Source of the DNA: SCTD01 sp963781675
GTDB lineage: Bacteria; Actinomycetota; Actinomycetes; Mycobacteriales; SCTD01
Reading direction: 5' to 3'
Assembly (NCBI GenBank): GCA_963781675.1
Contig: CAWAGF010000006.1
Span: forward strand, 496,001 to 560,000
DNA: 64,000 bases
The notes beneath the pieces are model-generated. The model was given only the letters and a program-made list of their open reading frames with translations. It did no database searches and had not been told where the DNA came from. Shown piece after piece: positions 36,046 through 45,238 of this stretch. Numbering within the stretch: position 1 is the first letter of the stretch; every line of letters starts with the position of its first letter. The translations under genes were made by a program, and so were the position numbers.

Positions 36046-36432
36046 GTGCTCCGCCGCCGACCCGACCCTGCGCCCGCTCCCGAGCCCGACGTCGTGCAGA
36101 AGGGGCCGAGCCCGGTGCTGGTGGTCGACGACGACAGCTTCTTCGCGCTGACCGAGGGCGGCTGGACGGTCGTCGACTTCTGGGCGGCCTGGTGCGCCCC
36201 GTGCCGCTCCTTCGCGCCGGTGTACGAGGCGGTGGCGCGGGCGCACGACGGGCCCGTGCGGTTCGGCAGCTGCGACGTCGACGCGAACCCACGGACCGCG
36301 GAGCTGCTGCAGATCCGGAGCATCCCGACGCTGGTGGTCTTCGGCCCGGACGGCAGCGAGGTGGGCCGCTCGCAGGGCGGGGTCTCGCGCGGTGACCTGG
36401 AGGCGACCGTGCGGCAGCTCGCCGCGCGCTAG
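36046..36432 (+). CDS. Thioredoxin-domain protein, WCAPC active site
   Basis: A 128-residue cytoplasmic thioredoxin-like protein. The active site is FWAAWCAPCRSFAP (CAPC instead of the usual CGPC), with the cis-Pro in RSIPTLVVF and the buried region VDFWAAW. About 35 residues of Pro-rich N-terminal extension precede the fold (RRRPDPAPAPEPDVVQKGPS). The GTG start has GGGGAGGA about 6 bases upstream. Thiol-disulfide exchange is expected; the partner is unknown. Confidence 0.88.
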   Translation: MLRRRPDPAPAPEPDVVQKGPSPVLVVDDDSFFALTEGGWTVVDFWAAWCAPCRSFAPVYEAVARAHDGPVRFGSCDVDANPRTAELLQIRSIPTLVVFGPDGSEVGRSQGGVSRGDLEATVRQLAAR

Positions 36433-36746
36433 ACCGCCCAGACCTCGTCCACCGCGATCCCGGCCGCGGTCAGGGTGTCGGCCACGCCGACCACCGCGGT
36501 GTGGACGTCGACGCTCACGGTGACGAAACGGCCGACCACGAAGAAGCTGCCGTCGTCCTCCCGGCGCTCGACCAGCACCTCGCCGTGCAGGTCGCGCACG
36601 GGAGCGAGCCGGGCGGTGACGTCCGCGACGGCCGCACGCTCGTCCGGAGCGTGGCTGCGCATCCGGACGAGCACCGGCACGGTCACCAGCACCACCTCCG
36701 CCGGCAGCTCGTCGAGCACCTGCACGGCCGTGGCGTCGAGGGTCAT
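36429..36746 (-). CDS. Hypothetical small protein
   Basis: A 105-residue acidic protein (MTLDATAVQVLDELPAEVV at the N-terminus; VAVDEVWAV at the end) with alternating hydrophobic strands, suggesting an alpha/beta or beta-barrel fold. No motif, signal peptide or membrane helix is seen. It is convergent with the thioredoxin gene with a 4-bp overlap. Not recognised. Confidence 0.6.
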   Translation of the reverse strand: MTLDATAVQVLDELPAEVVLVTVPVLVRMRSHAPDERAAVADVTARLAPVRDLHGEVLVERREDDGSFFVVGRFVTVSVDVHTAVVGVADTLTAAGIAVDEVWAV

Positions 36747-36852
36747 GCAGCCGTCGTACCCCCTCTGGCTGCCGCTACGCAGAGTGACGACCTGGTTGCG
36801 CCGGCCGGGGGAGGGCAGACCGCCGGGACCATCCCCCTCCCGAGGAGCCGTC

Positions 36853-37437
36853 ATGAGCACCAGCGAGATCCTCCTGCTCGTCCTGGCAGTCGTCGCCGTG
36901 CTGCTCGTCGTCGCGCTGGCCGTCGCCGCCCGCCGCAAGAAGCGCAGCACCGCGCTGCGCGACACGTTCGGCTCGGAGTACGACCGCACCGTCGAGACGT
37001 CCGACAAGCGCCGCGACGCCGAGCGCGAGCTCGCCGAGCGCCAGACCCGCCACCAGCAGCTGGACATCCGCCCGCTGTCGGCCGCCAGCCGCCAGCGCTA
37101 CCTCACCGCGTGGGACGGCGTGCAGAGCCGCTTCGTCGACGCCCCCGTCCTCGCGCTGTCCGAGGCCGACGCGCTGCTCACCCGGCTGATGTCCGAGCGC
37201 GGCTTCCCGACCGACGACGTGCGCACGCAGGAGGACATGCTCTCGGTCGAGCACACGCACGTGCTGGACGGCTTCCGCGCCGGGCACGCGATCGAGCAGG
37301 CGAACACCACCGGCAGCGCCGACACCGAGCAGGTCCGGCAGGGGATGCTGCACTTCCGCCAGGTGTTCGAGGAGCTGGTCAGCGAGGGCGCAGAGCCCTA
37401 CCCGACCGAGACGGCCCGCGACCCGCAGCGCCGCTAG
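36853..37437 (+). CDS. Single-pass membrane protein, conserved in actinobacteria
   Basis: A 194-residue protein with one N-terminal membrane helix (SEILLLVLAVVAVLLVVALAVAA) followed by a basic stop-transfer (RRKKR) and a helical cytoplasmic domain (ELAERQTRHQQLDIRPLSAASRQRYLTAWDGVQSRFVDAP). A family with the phrase RYLTAWDGVQSRFVDxP is common in actinobacteria but has no known function. The ATG has GAGGAG 7 bases upstream. Convergent with the MOSC gene, overlapping by 4 bp. Confidence 0.75.
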   Translation: MSTSEILLLVLAVVAVLLVVALAVAARRKKRSTALRDTFGSEYDRTVETSDKRRDAERELAERQTRHQQLDIRPLSAASRQRYLTAWDGVQSRFVDAPVLALSEADALLTRLMSERGFPTDDVRTQEDMLSVEHTHVLDGFRAGHAIEQANTTGSADTEQVRQGMLHFRQVFEELVSEGAEPYPTETARDPQRR

Positions 37438-37973
37438 ACGGGCTCGAGGGGGAGCTGCTCGCCCGCAGGCAGCTCCACCTCGATCGGGTCGCCCGGCCGC
37501 ACCTCGCCGCCGGTCAGGACGACGCCCATGACACCGGCCAGCCGCGCGAGCCCGCCGTCGTCGTCGCGGCGCAGGACGGCCTCCATCAGGCCGTCCTGGA
37601 AGCGGTCCAGCTGCACGCACGGGTTGCGCAGGCCGGTCACCTCCACGACGGCGTCGGCGCCCAGCCGCACCCGCGCGCCGCGGGGGAGGGCCAGCAGGTC
37701 CACGCCGCGGGTGAGGACGTTCTCGCCGACGTCACCGGCGGACACGTCGTACCTGGCACGCAGCGCTCGAGCAGCTCGGCGTGCAGCAGGTGCACCTGGC
37801 GCGGGTTGGGGTCGTGCGGACGCCAGCGCTTGCGGGAGCGGTGCTGGATCGTCGCGCCGGCGTGCGCGTCGCCCTCGACGCCGTGGCCCGGCGACGAGCA
37901 GCACCTCGGTCGACGACTGCTTGCTGAAGCGGTGCCGCGGGCTGCGGCTGACCGCCTCGACGCGGCCCGCCAT
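37434..37973 (-). pseudogene. MOSC domain protein, two frameshifts
   Basis: Molybdenum-cofactor sulfurase C-terminal-type domain protein. The N-terminus GRVEAVSRSPRHRFSK is in one frame, GHGVEGDAHAGATIQHRSRKRW...QVHLLHAELLE in the next, and ARYDVSAGDVGENVLTRGVDLLALPRGARV to the end in the first again. The frame changes are near 37890 (an extra C in GGGCCACGG) and 37765 (a missing C in GCGCTGCG). MOSC proteins often move sulfur or bind molybdenum cofactor. Correcting the two bases gives about 180 aa. First gene of the frameshift-rich stretch. Confidence 0.75.
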
Positions 37974-39564
37974 GCCGCCGTCCGCTCCGGTGGCAGGGGG
38001 TCTGCAGCAGCCGGAAGGCGGCGTCGTACGTGCTGACCTCGGTGTCCATCTGCGCCTTCTGCAGCTTGCCGGCGTAGTCCCAGTTCATCGACTGCCAGCG
38101 GGTGAACTGGTCGAGCACCCAGACGCCGCGACTGGCGCGAGCCGTTGCCGCTCTTGCCGTTCCCGCCGAAGGGCAGGTGCGCCTCGGCGCCCGACGTCGA
38201 GTTGTTGACCGACAGCATCCCGGCGCGACACGCGCTCGCGGAAGCGGAACGCCGTCTGCGCGTCGCGGCGTGTAGATGGCGCTGGACAGGCCGTAGCCGT
38301 GGCCGTTGGCCAGCTCGACGGCCTCGTCGAAGGTCGAGAAGCGCATGACCGAGACCAGCGGGCCGAAGGTCTCGTTGCGGTACAGCGCGTCGTCCGCGGC
38401 GCACGCCGGTGACGACCGCCGGGTGGGCGAACACGCCCGCGTCCGGGTCGCCGACGAAGCCGTCGCGCGGGTTCGCCGACGTGATGCGACCGGTGCCGGT
38501 CGAGCCGTGCACCTCGTGGTGCGGCTGCACCTCGCCGAGCCACTTCTCGAAGCCGTCGCAGGAAGCGCTCGCCGAGCATCGGGCCGTACAGGACGGAGGC
38601 GTCGGTCGGGTCGCCGACGACGGCGGTCTCGACCCGGGCGAGGAACCTCTCCAGGAAGGCGTCGTAGACGTCGTCGTGCACGATCGCGACGCCCAGCGAG
38701 GTGCAGCGCTGGCCGGCGGTGCCGAAGCCGGAGAACAGCGCGCCCTCGGCGGCGAGGTCGAGGTCGGCGTCGGGCATGACGACGAGCGGGTTCTTGCCGC
38801 CGAGCTCGAGGCAGGCGTTCTGCAGGTGGCGGCCGGCCAGCTCGCCGATGCGCACGCCGACCTCGGACGAGCCGGTGAAGCCGATCTTGTTGCACCAGGC
38901 CCGCCTCCAGCGCCTTCTCCAGGCCCTCGTAGGTCGACGGGCCCGTCGGCGTGCACGGTGTTGAGCACGCCCGGCGGGCAGGCCGCCCGCGACGAAGATG
39001 CGGGTCAGCGCGTCGCCGAGGGCGGCGGCGTACTCGGCCGGCTTCCACACGACGGCGTTGCCGCAGAGCAGCGCCGGCACGAGGTACCAGGACGGCACCG
39101 CGACGGGGAAGTTGCCCGCCGTGATGATGCCGGCGACGCCGACCGGCACGCGGAAGGTGAACAGCTGCTTGTCGCGCATCTCGCTCGGGACGGTCTGGCC
39201 GTAGAGCCGGCGGCCCTCGCCGAGGAAGAAGTCGCAGGTGTCGACGATCTCCTGCACCTCGCCGCGCGCCTCGGCGATCGGCTTGCCGACCTCGCGGGTG
39301 ACCAGCTGCGGCCAGCGCCTCGGCGTTGGCCTCGACGAGCCGGCCGATCTTGGCGATGACCTGGCCGCGCACCGGGGCGGGCGTCGCGGCCCAGGCCGGC
39401 CTGCGCCGGCCTTGGCGGCGCGGAACGCCTCGACGACCTGGTCGGCCGTGGCCAGCGAGACCTCGCGCGACGACGTCGCGACAGCGCGGCCGGGTTGGTG
39501 CGAGGTCAGCGTGCCGGCCGCGCCGACGGAGGGGCGAGCCGTTGACGTGGGAGTCGATGCGCAT
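37974..39564 (-). pseudogene. Aldehyde dehydrogenase, probably piperideine-6-carboxylate/aminoadipate-semialdehyde type; many frameshifts
   Basis: Pieces in all three frames line up to one NAD-dependent aldehyde dehydrogenase: GQVIAKIGRLVEANAEALA, FRVPVGVAGIITAGNFPVAVP, VVWKPAEYAA, KIGFTGSSEVGV, NACLELGGKNPLVV (catalytic Glu), FGTAGQRCTSLG (catalytic Cys), NETFGPLVSVMRF, LPFGGNGKSGNGSRQ and QSMNWDYAGKLQKAQMD. At least nine one-base shifts occur. The 3' end is approximate since the stop is not resolved. It directly follows the lysine 6-aminotransferase gene (TGATG overlap), so it should oxidise the semialdehyde product to 2-aminoadipate. Motifs are intact, so errors in the sequence are more likely than decay. 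Confidence 0.75.
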
Positions 39565-40916
39565 CAGGCGTTGTCCTTCAGACGGGAGAGCACGCGGTCG
39601 AGGGCGGCGACGCCGGCGGCGAGGTCCTCGGCGGAGACGGTGAGGGCGGGGCGGAAGCGGACGCTGCGGGTGCCGCAGCCGAGCAGCAGCACGTGCTCAT
39701 CCTCGCGCAGCGCGGTCGAGCACCGCGTCGCGCAGGGCGGCGGTCGGCAGCGAGAACGCGCACATCAGGCCGCGGCCGCGTACGTCGGTGACCTCGTCGT
39801 GCTCGGCGGCCAGGTCGTGAGCAGGCCCATCAGGACCGGCCCGAGGTCGGCCGCGCGGTCGACGAGCCGCTCGCTCTCGACGACCTCGAGGATGCGGCGC
39901 GCGCGCACCATGTCGGTGAGCGAGCCGCCCCAGGTGGAGTTGATGCGGCTGGAGGTCGCGAAGACGTTGTCCGGCACCTCGTCGACGCGGCCGCCGGCCA
40001 TGACGCCGCAGACCTGGGTCTTCTTGCCGAAGGCGACGACGTCCGGCTGCACGCCGAGCTGCTGGAAGGCCCAGGCGGTGCCGGTGAGGCCGCAACCGGT
40101 CTGCACCTCGTCGAGCACGAACAGGGCGTCGTGCTCGTGGCAGAGGGACTGCATCGCCTGCAGGAACTCGGGACGGAAGTGGTGGTCGCCGCCCTCGCCC
40201 TGGATCGGGCTCCATGAGGAAGCAGGCAATGTCGTGCGGGTGCGCCTCGAAGGCGGCGCGGGCCTCGGCGAGGGTGGCCGCCTCGCGCGCCTCGACGTCG
40301 CCGTGCGCGCTGGACAGGTACGGCGGGGCGATGCGCGGCCAGGAGAACTGCGGGAACCGGGCGACCTTCACCGGGTCGGTGTTGGTGAGCGACATCGTGT
40401 AGCCGCTGCGGCCGTGGAAGGCGTCGCGCAGGTGCAGCACCTTGGTGCCGAGGGACGGGTCGATGCCGTGCGCTCTCGTTCCAGCGCGACTTCCAGTCGA
40501 AGGCGACCTTGAGCGCGTTCTCGACCGCGAGCGCGCCGCCCTCGACGAAGAACAGGTGGGGGAGGCCCGGGTCGCCGAGCACGCGCGCGAAGGTCGCGAC
40601 GAACCTGGCCATCGCCTCGGTGTAGACGTCGGAGTTGCTCGGCTTGTTCATCGCCGCGGCGAGCAGGTCCTCCCGGAACAGCGCGTCCTCGACCAGCGCC
40701 GGGTGGTTCATGCCGAGCGCGCTGCTGGCGAAGAAGGTGAACAGGTCGAGGTACGACGTCCCGTCGCGGGCGTCGAGCAGCCGGCTGCCCCGGCTCCCCT
40801 CGAGGTCGAGCACCATGTCGAAGCCGTCCACGAGCAGTGCTCTGCCGCAGGACGTCGTGCACGGTCGTCGGGGTCACTTCCGGAGTCACGGCGGCGGGAG
40901 GCGCGAGAGTCGTCAT
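39564..40916 (-). pseudogene. lat: L-lysine 6-aminotransferase, several frameshifts
   Basis: PLP enzyme that moves the epsilon-amino group of lysine to 2-oxoglutarate, giving 2-aminoadipate semialdehyde. Family segments: FDMVLDLEGSRGSRLLDARDG, FFASSALGMNHPAL, FFVEGGALAVENALKVAFDWK, HGRSGYTMSLTNTDPVK, IQGEGGDHHFRPEFLQ, FVLDEVQTGCGLTG, VVAFGKKTQVCGVMAGGR (PLP lysine KK) and INSTWGGSLTDMVR. At least five frame changes interrupt it. With the aldehyde dehydrogenase it forms the lysine-to-aminoadipate route, which supports lysine breakdown and, in beta-lactam makers, precursor supply. No beta-lactam genes are seen. TACCGT stands 6 bases before the ATG. Confidence 0.78.
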
Positions 40917-40922
40917 CCGGCC

Positions 40923-40928
40923 ACGGTA
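40923..40928 (-). promoter_or_regulatory. Candidate leaderless -10 of lat
   Basis: TACCGT on the minus strand, 6 bases before the ATG at 40916; no ribosome-binding site. Confidence 0.45.
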
Positions 40929-40995
40929 GACGGCGATCGTCCCGCTGGGAAGCACCTGAGCGGGCGGATCTCCCGTGCGTCCCGTCCAACCTTGA

Positions 40996-41068
40996 GTGAT
41001 CCACAGAAGCTTCGACGGCGTAGGCCGCACCGCGGGCGCCTGAGGCCGTCGATCCTTCTGTGGATCAC
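40996..41068. repeat. 73-bp palindromic intergenic element, copy A
   Basis: Begins GTGATCCACAGAAGCTTCGAC and ends GATCCTTCTGTGGATCAC. The outer 14 bases of the two ends are perfect inverted repeats, and an inner CGACGGC/GCCGTCG stem extends the hairpin. A second copy with identical ends, identical length and a different core lies at 60175-60247. It sits between divergent lat and the amidohydrolase gene. The ends contain TGATCCACA, one base off a DnaA box (TTATCCACA). A REP-like or miniature mobile element is likely; a regulatory role is possible. Confidence 0.85.
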
Positions 41069-41080
41069 CGGCCGCGTCCC

Positions 41081-41086
41081 TAGGCT
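41081..41086 (+). promoter_or_regulatory. Candidate leaderless -10 of the amidohydrolase gene
   Basis: TAGGCT, 6 bases before the GTG at 41093, starting 12 bp after the palindromic element. Confidence 0.45.
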
Positions 41087-41092
41087 CGGCGG

Positions 41093-42666
41093 GTGACCAC
41101 GACGCTGTACCGCAACGGCCGGGTGCGCAGCCCCGCCGACCCCTTCGCCACCGCGCTGCTCGTGGACGGCGGAACGGTCGCCTGGGTCGGCAGCGAGGCC
41201 GCCGCCGACGCGATGAGCGCCGACATCGACCGTCGACCTCGAGGACGGCTGGCTGGCCCCTGCGTTCGTCGACGCGCACGTGCACTCCACGACGACCGGC
41301 CTCGCGCTGACCGGCCTGGACCTGGCGGCCGCGCCGTCGCTGGCGGCGCTGCTCGACCGGGTCGAGCAGGCCGCGCGCAAGGCCCGCGGGGGAGTGGTCC
41401 TCGGCACCGGCTGGGAGGAGGACGGCTGGCCCGAGGGGCGCCCGCCGACCGCGGCCGAGCTCGACCGGGCCAGCTACGGCGGCGTCGTCTATCTGGCCCG
41501 GACCGACGTGCACAGCGCGGTCGCCTCCAGCGCGCTGCTGGCCGCGGCCCCGAGGCGCCGGAGATGCTCCTTCGCGGCGACGGCTGGTCAAGGAGGAGGC
41601 GCACTCCGGGTGCGCCGGGTGGCCTTCGCCGGGCTGCACGCCCAGCCAGCGACGGGACGGCCCAGCGCGCGACTCGGGAGCGCGCGGCCGTCGCTCGGGA
41701 TCGCCTGCCTGCACGAGTGCGGCGGGCCCGGCATCGACGGCGAGGACGACTTCACCGCGCTGCTGGCGCTCGCGCGGACGAGCCCGGTCCGGACGTGCTC
41801 GGCTACTGGGGTGAGCTCGGCGGCGTCGAGCGGGCCCGCGAGCTGGGGGCGGTGGCCGCCGGGCGGCGACCTGTTCGCCGACGGCTCCCTGGGCAGCCGC
41901 ACCGCCTGCCTGCACGCGCGCTACGACGACGAGGACACCACCGGCTACGCCTACCTGACGCCGAGCAGGTCGCCGCGCACGTCGTGGCGTGCACCCTCGC
42001 CGGCCTGCAGGCCGGCTTCCACGCCATCGGCGACGCCGCCCTGACCGCCGTGCTCGACGGCTACGCCGCGGCCGCCGAGCAGGTCGGCCTGGACGTGCTG
42101 CGGGCGGCCCGGCACCGGATCGAGCACGTCGAGGTGCCGCTGCCGCGGCACATCGCGCGATGGCCGCGCTCGGGCTCGTGGCCAGCGTGCAGCCCGTCTT
42201 CGACGCGCGCTGGGGCGGCCGCGGACGGGCTGTACGCGGCCCGCCTGGGCTGGGAGCGCACCCGCGACATGCAACCCGCTGGCCGCGCTGGCGGCCGCCG
42301 GCGTCCCGCTCGCGTTCGGCTCCGACGCGCCCGGTCACGCCGGTGGACCCGTGGGGGGCCGTGCGCGCCGCGGTGCAGCACCACACGCCGGAGAGCCGGC
42401 TGTCCGCGCGGGCCGCCTTCTGCGCGCACACCCGCGGTGGCTGGCGCGCGGCACGGGAGGACGACGTGGCGAGCTGCGCCGGGCGCGCCCGCGACCTTCG
42501 CCGTCTGGGACGTGCCGGGCGAACTCGTCGTGCAGGCGCCGGACGACCGCGTGGCCGGCTGGTCGACCGACCCGCGGGCCGGGGTCGCCGGGCTGCCGGA
42601 CCTGTCCGCCGCAGACCCCGTCTGCCGCCGGACCGTCGTGCGCGGCGGGCCGTCTGGCAGGGGTGA
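41093..42666 (+). pseudogene. Amidohydrolase family protein (YtcJ-like), several frameshifts
   Basis: Metal-dependent hydrolase of the amidohydrolase superfamily. Segments in three frames: TLYRNGRVRSPADPFATALLVDGG, LAPAFVDAHVHST (metal-binding HxH), LGTGWEEDGWPEGRPPTAAELD, FADGSLGSRTACLHA, GFHAIGDAALTAVLDGY, RHRIEHVEVPLP, ASVQPVFDARWGG, FGSDAPVTPVDPWGAVRAAV, then DDRVAGWSTDPRAGVAGLPDL. I end it at 42666 because a last shift near 42651 gives the expected C-terminus VRGGPVWQG. At least six shifts. Substrate unknown. It is divergent from lat. Confidence 0.75.
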
Positions 42667-42704
42667 ACTCCCAGGTCGAACGTGCAGTGTCCGCCGGCAC
42701 CCCG

Positions 42705-42741
42705 CCTGACCTGCGGCTTTGAGGCGAAAGCCCAGGTCAGG
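42705..42741 (+). terminator. Strong hairpin after the amidohydrolase gene
   Basis: CCTGACCT-GC-GGCTTT-loop-AAAGCC-C-AGGTCAGG: two stacked stems of 8 and 6 bp with a 6-base loop, 38 bp after the stop. No T-tract. A possible TTGACA (42748-42753) and TAACCT (42773-42778) follow with a 19-base spacer, a weak promoter candidate for lnt. Confidence 0.6.
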
Positions 42742-42888
42742 GGCCTGTTGACAGCCCTAGGGCGGTGCCCAGTAACCTCCCCCTCGGTCACCGCCGGACA
42801 GGCGTCCGGCGCTCAGTAGACAACGGCAGGCCGGTCGCTCCCAGCCGACCGTCAGGTCGGTCCGAAGGGCGTCCGAGCGCCTGCCGCG

Positions 42889-44491
42889 GTGGACCCCCCG
42901 CGGGCTCCCATCGGGCAGGATGGAGCCCGTGGAGAGCCGGGCAGCCCTGAGCCTGCAGCAGCCGGCGGAGCGGGCCCCGACGCCTTCGGGGGAGCCGCCC
43001 CGCCGGCTGTCCCCGTCCGGGGCTGGCGCCGCCTCGGGGCCGTCGCCTCCGGCCTGCTGCTCTACGCCGCCTTCCCCCCGGCGGACCTGCCGTGGCTGGC
43101 CCTGCCGGCCGTCGCGCTGCTGGTCCTCGTCTGCCGCGGCGCCCGCGTCCGGCACGGCGCGCTGCTCGGCCTGCTGCACGGGCTCGCGTTGTTCCTGCCG
43201 CTGGTGGAGTGGACGGCAGCCAACGCCGGCGTCGGCGCGCTGCGTCGCCCTCGCGCTGCTCCAGGCCGTCCTTCCTCGCCCTGCTCGGGCGGCGCTCGCC
43301 CTCGTCGGCCACGGCGCCGCGGCTGGCCGCTGTGGACCGCGGCGCTGTGGGTGCTGGAGGAGGCGCTGCGGGACCGGCATCCCGTTCGGCGGCTTCCCGT
43401 GGGGACGGCTGGCGTTCAGCCAGGGCGACTCCGCCCTGACCCCGCTGGCGGCCCTCGGCGGCGCGCCGCTGCTCAGCTTCGCGGTCGCGCTGCTGGCCGG
43501 CACGCTGGCCTGGTCCGTCCTGGCCGTGCGCCGGCTGCCGTCGTGCTCGCCGCGGTGGCCCGTCGCCGTGGCGCGCGGCCGCGCTGCGTGCCGCTGCCGA
43601 CCGACGGCGACCCCGTCCGCGTGGCCGTCGTCCAGGGCAACGTGCCGCGGCTGGGGCTGGACTTCAACGCCCAGCGCGCCGCTGTGCTGCGCCAACCACG
43701 TCGAGGCCACCCGCCGGCTGGCCGCGGACGTCCGCGCCGGCCGGCAGCGACGCCCCGACCTGGTCATGTGGCCGGAGAACGCCTCCGACCTCGACCCGTT
43801 CACCGACGCCGAGGCGTACGCCGTCATCGACGCGGCGGTCAAGGACGTCGGCGTGCCGGTGCTCGTCGGCGCCGTCCTCGCACGGGCCGGGCGACGCAGG
43901 TCAGCAACGCCGGCATCGTGTGGGACCCGGTGCACCGGGCCCGGCCGACGCTACGTCAAGCGGCACCCGGTGCCGTTCGGCGAGTACATCCCGTACCGCT
44001 CGCTGGTCCGCAAGGTCACGAGCAAGGTCGACCTCGTCCCGCGCGACTTCGCGCCGGGGGACGACGGTCGGCGTGCTGGACGTCGGGCCGGTGCGGCTCG
44101 GCGACGTCATCTGCTTCGAGGTGGCCTACGACGGCCTGGTGCGGGACGTGGTCACCGGAGGGGGCAGGCTGATGGTCGTGCAGACCAACAACGCGACCTT
44201 CGGGCGCAGCGGCGAGACCGCGCAGCAGCTGGCGATGGGCCGGCTGCGCGCCGTCGAGCACGGCCGGACGGTCCTGGTCGCCGCGACCAGCGGCATCAGC
44301 GCCGTGATCGCGCCGGACGGCAGGATCGTGGACGACGCCCCCGTCTTCACCCGAGAGGTCCTGGTCGCACGAGGTCCCCGTACGCGCCGGCCGCACGCCG
44401 GCCACCCGCGCCGGCGCGTGGCCCGAGGCCGCGCTCGCCGCCCTGCGGGCTGGTCGGCCTCGGCCTGGCCGCCCGCCGGCGGGCCGCATGA
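42889..44491 (+). pseudogene. lnt: Apolipoprotein N-acyltransferase, several frameshifts
   Basis: Membrane enzyme that adds the third acyl chain to lipoproteins. The N-terminal part has membrane helices (LGAVASGLLLYAAFPPADLPWLALPAV). The carbon-nitrogen hydrolase domain shows VRVAVVQGNVPR, DLVMWPENASD (catalytic Glu), YVKRHPVPFGEYIP (catalytic Lys), GDVICFEVAYDGLVRD (catalytic Cys), QTNNATFGRSGETAQQLAMGRLRAVEHGR. At least six frame changes. The start is uncertain: GTG 42889, ATG 42920 or GTG 42929. The stop overlaps the ppm1 ATG (ATGA). In some actinobacteria Lnt and Ppm1 are fused or adjacent, as here. Confidence 0.78.
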
Positions 44492-45237
44492 GGGCGCCGA
44501 TCGGCCGGGTGCTGGTGATCGTCCCGACCTACAACGAGAGGGAGAACCTCGAGATCATCGCGGGGCGCCTGCTCGCGGCCGTGCCGGAGGTGCACCTGCT
44601 CGTGGTCGACGACAGCAGCCCGGACGGCACCGGCGAGATCGCGGACCGGATGGCCGCCGCCGACCCGCGCGTCCACGTGCTGCACCGCAGCGAGAAGAAC
44701 GGCCTCGGCGGCGCCTACATCGCCGGCTTCGGCTGGGCCAAGGAGCGCGGCTACGACGTGGTCGTCGAGATGGACGCGGACGGCTCGCACCAGCCCGAGC
44801 AGCTCCCGCGCCTGCTGGCCGCGCTGGAGCACGCCGACCTCGTGCTCGGCAGCCGCTGGGTCCCGGGCGGGTCGGTCGTCAACTGGCCGAAGTCGCGCGA
44901 GGTGCTGTCCCGCGGCGGCAGCGCCTACGCCCGCACCCTGCTGCGCCTGCCGGTGCGCGACGTCACCGGCGGCTACCGGGCCTACCGCCGCGAGGTGCTG
45001 GACTCGCTGCCGCTCGGGGACGTCGTGTCGCAGGGCTACTGCTTCCAGATCGACCTGGCCTGGCAGACCTGGAAGGCCGGCTGGGAGGTCGTCGAGGTGC
45101 CGATCACCTTCGTCGAGCGCGAGCGCGGCGAGTCCAAGATGAACCGCAGCATCGTGCTCGAGGCCGTCTGGCGGGTGGCCTGGTGGGGCCTGCGCTCCGG
45201 CCGCTCCCGCGGCGTACGGCCCGCCCTGAGGGGCTGA
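44488..45237 (+). CDS. ppm1: Polyprenol monophosphomannose synthase
   Basis: Family 2 glycosyltransferase (249 aa) that moves mannose from GDP-mannose to a polyprenyl phosphate, the donor for cell-envelope lipoglycans and protein mannosylation. VIVPTYNERENLEIIAGRL, VDDSSPDGTGEIADRM and the DXD-type EMDADGSHQPEQL are visible, as well as GSRWVPGGSVVNWPKSRE and the conserved C-terminal IDLAWQTWKAGWEVVEVPITFVERERGESKM. It has no membrane helix, as in other catalytic domains of this type. The frame is intact, so the frameshift-rich stretch ends here. Confidence 0.93.
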   Translation: MRAPIGRVLVIVPTYNERENLEIIAGRLLAAVPEVHLLVVDDSSPDGTGEIADRMAAADPRVHVLHRSEKNGLGGAYIAGFGWAKERGYDVVVEMDADGSHQPEQLPRLLAALEHADLVLGSRWVPGGSVVNWPKSREVLSRGGSAYARTLLRLPVRDVTGGYRAYRREVLDSLPLGDVVSQGYCFQIDLAWQTWKAGWEVVEVPITFVERERGESKMNRSIVLEAVWRVAWWGLRSGRSRGVRPALRG

Positions 45238-45238
45238 C

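Noticed and set aside
40996..41068. DnaA-box-like TGATCCACA pairs as a replication origin
   Set aside because: Only two boxes per copy, no AT-rich region and no dnaA or dnaN nearby; better described as a palindromic repeat.
37434..44491. The broken genes as a real block of pseudogenes or as programmed frameshifting
   Set aside because: Five unrelated genes on both strands with all catalytic motifs kept, and shifts at unrelated short GC contexts, fit sequence error better; reads would decide.
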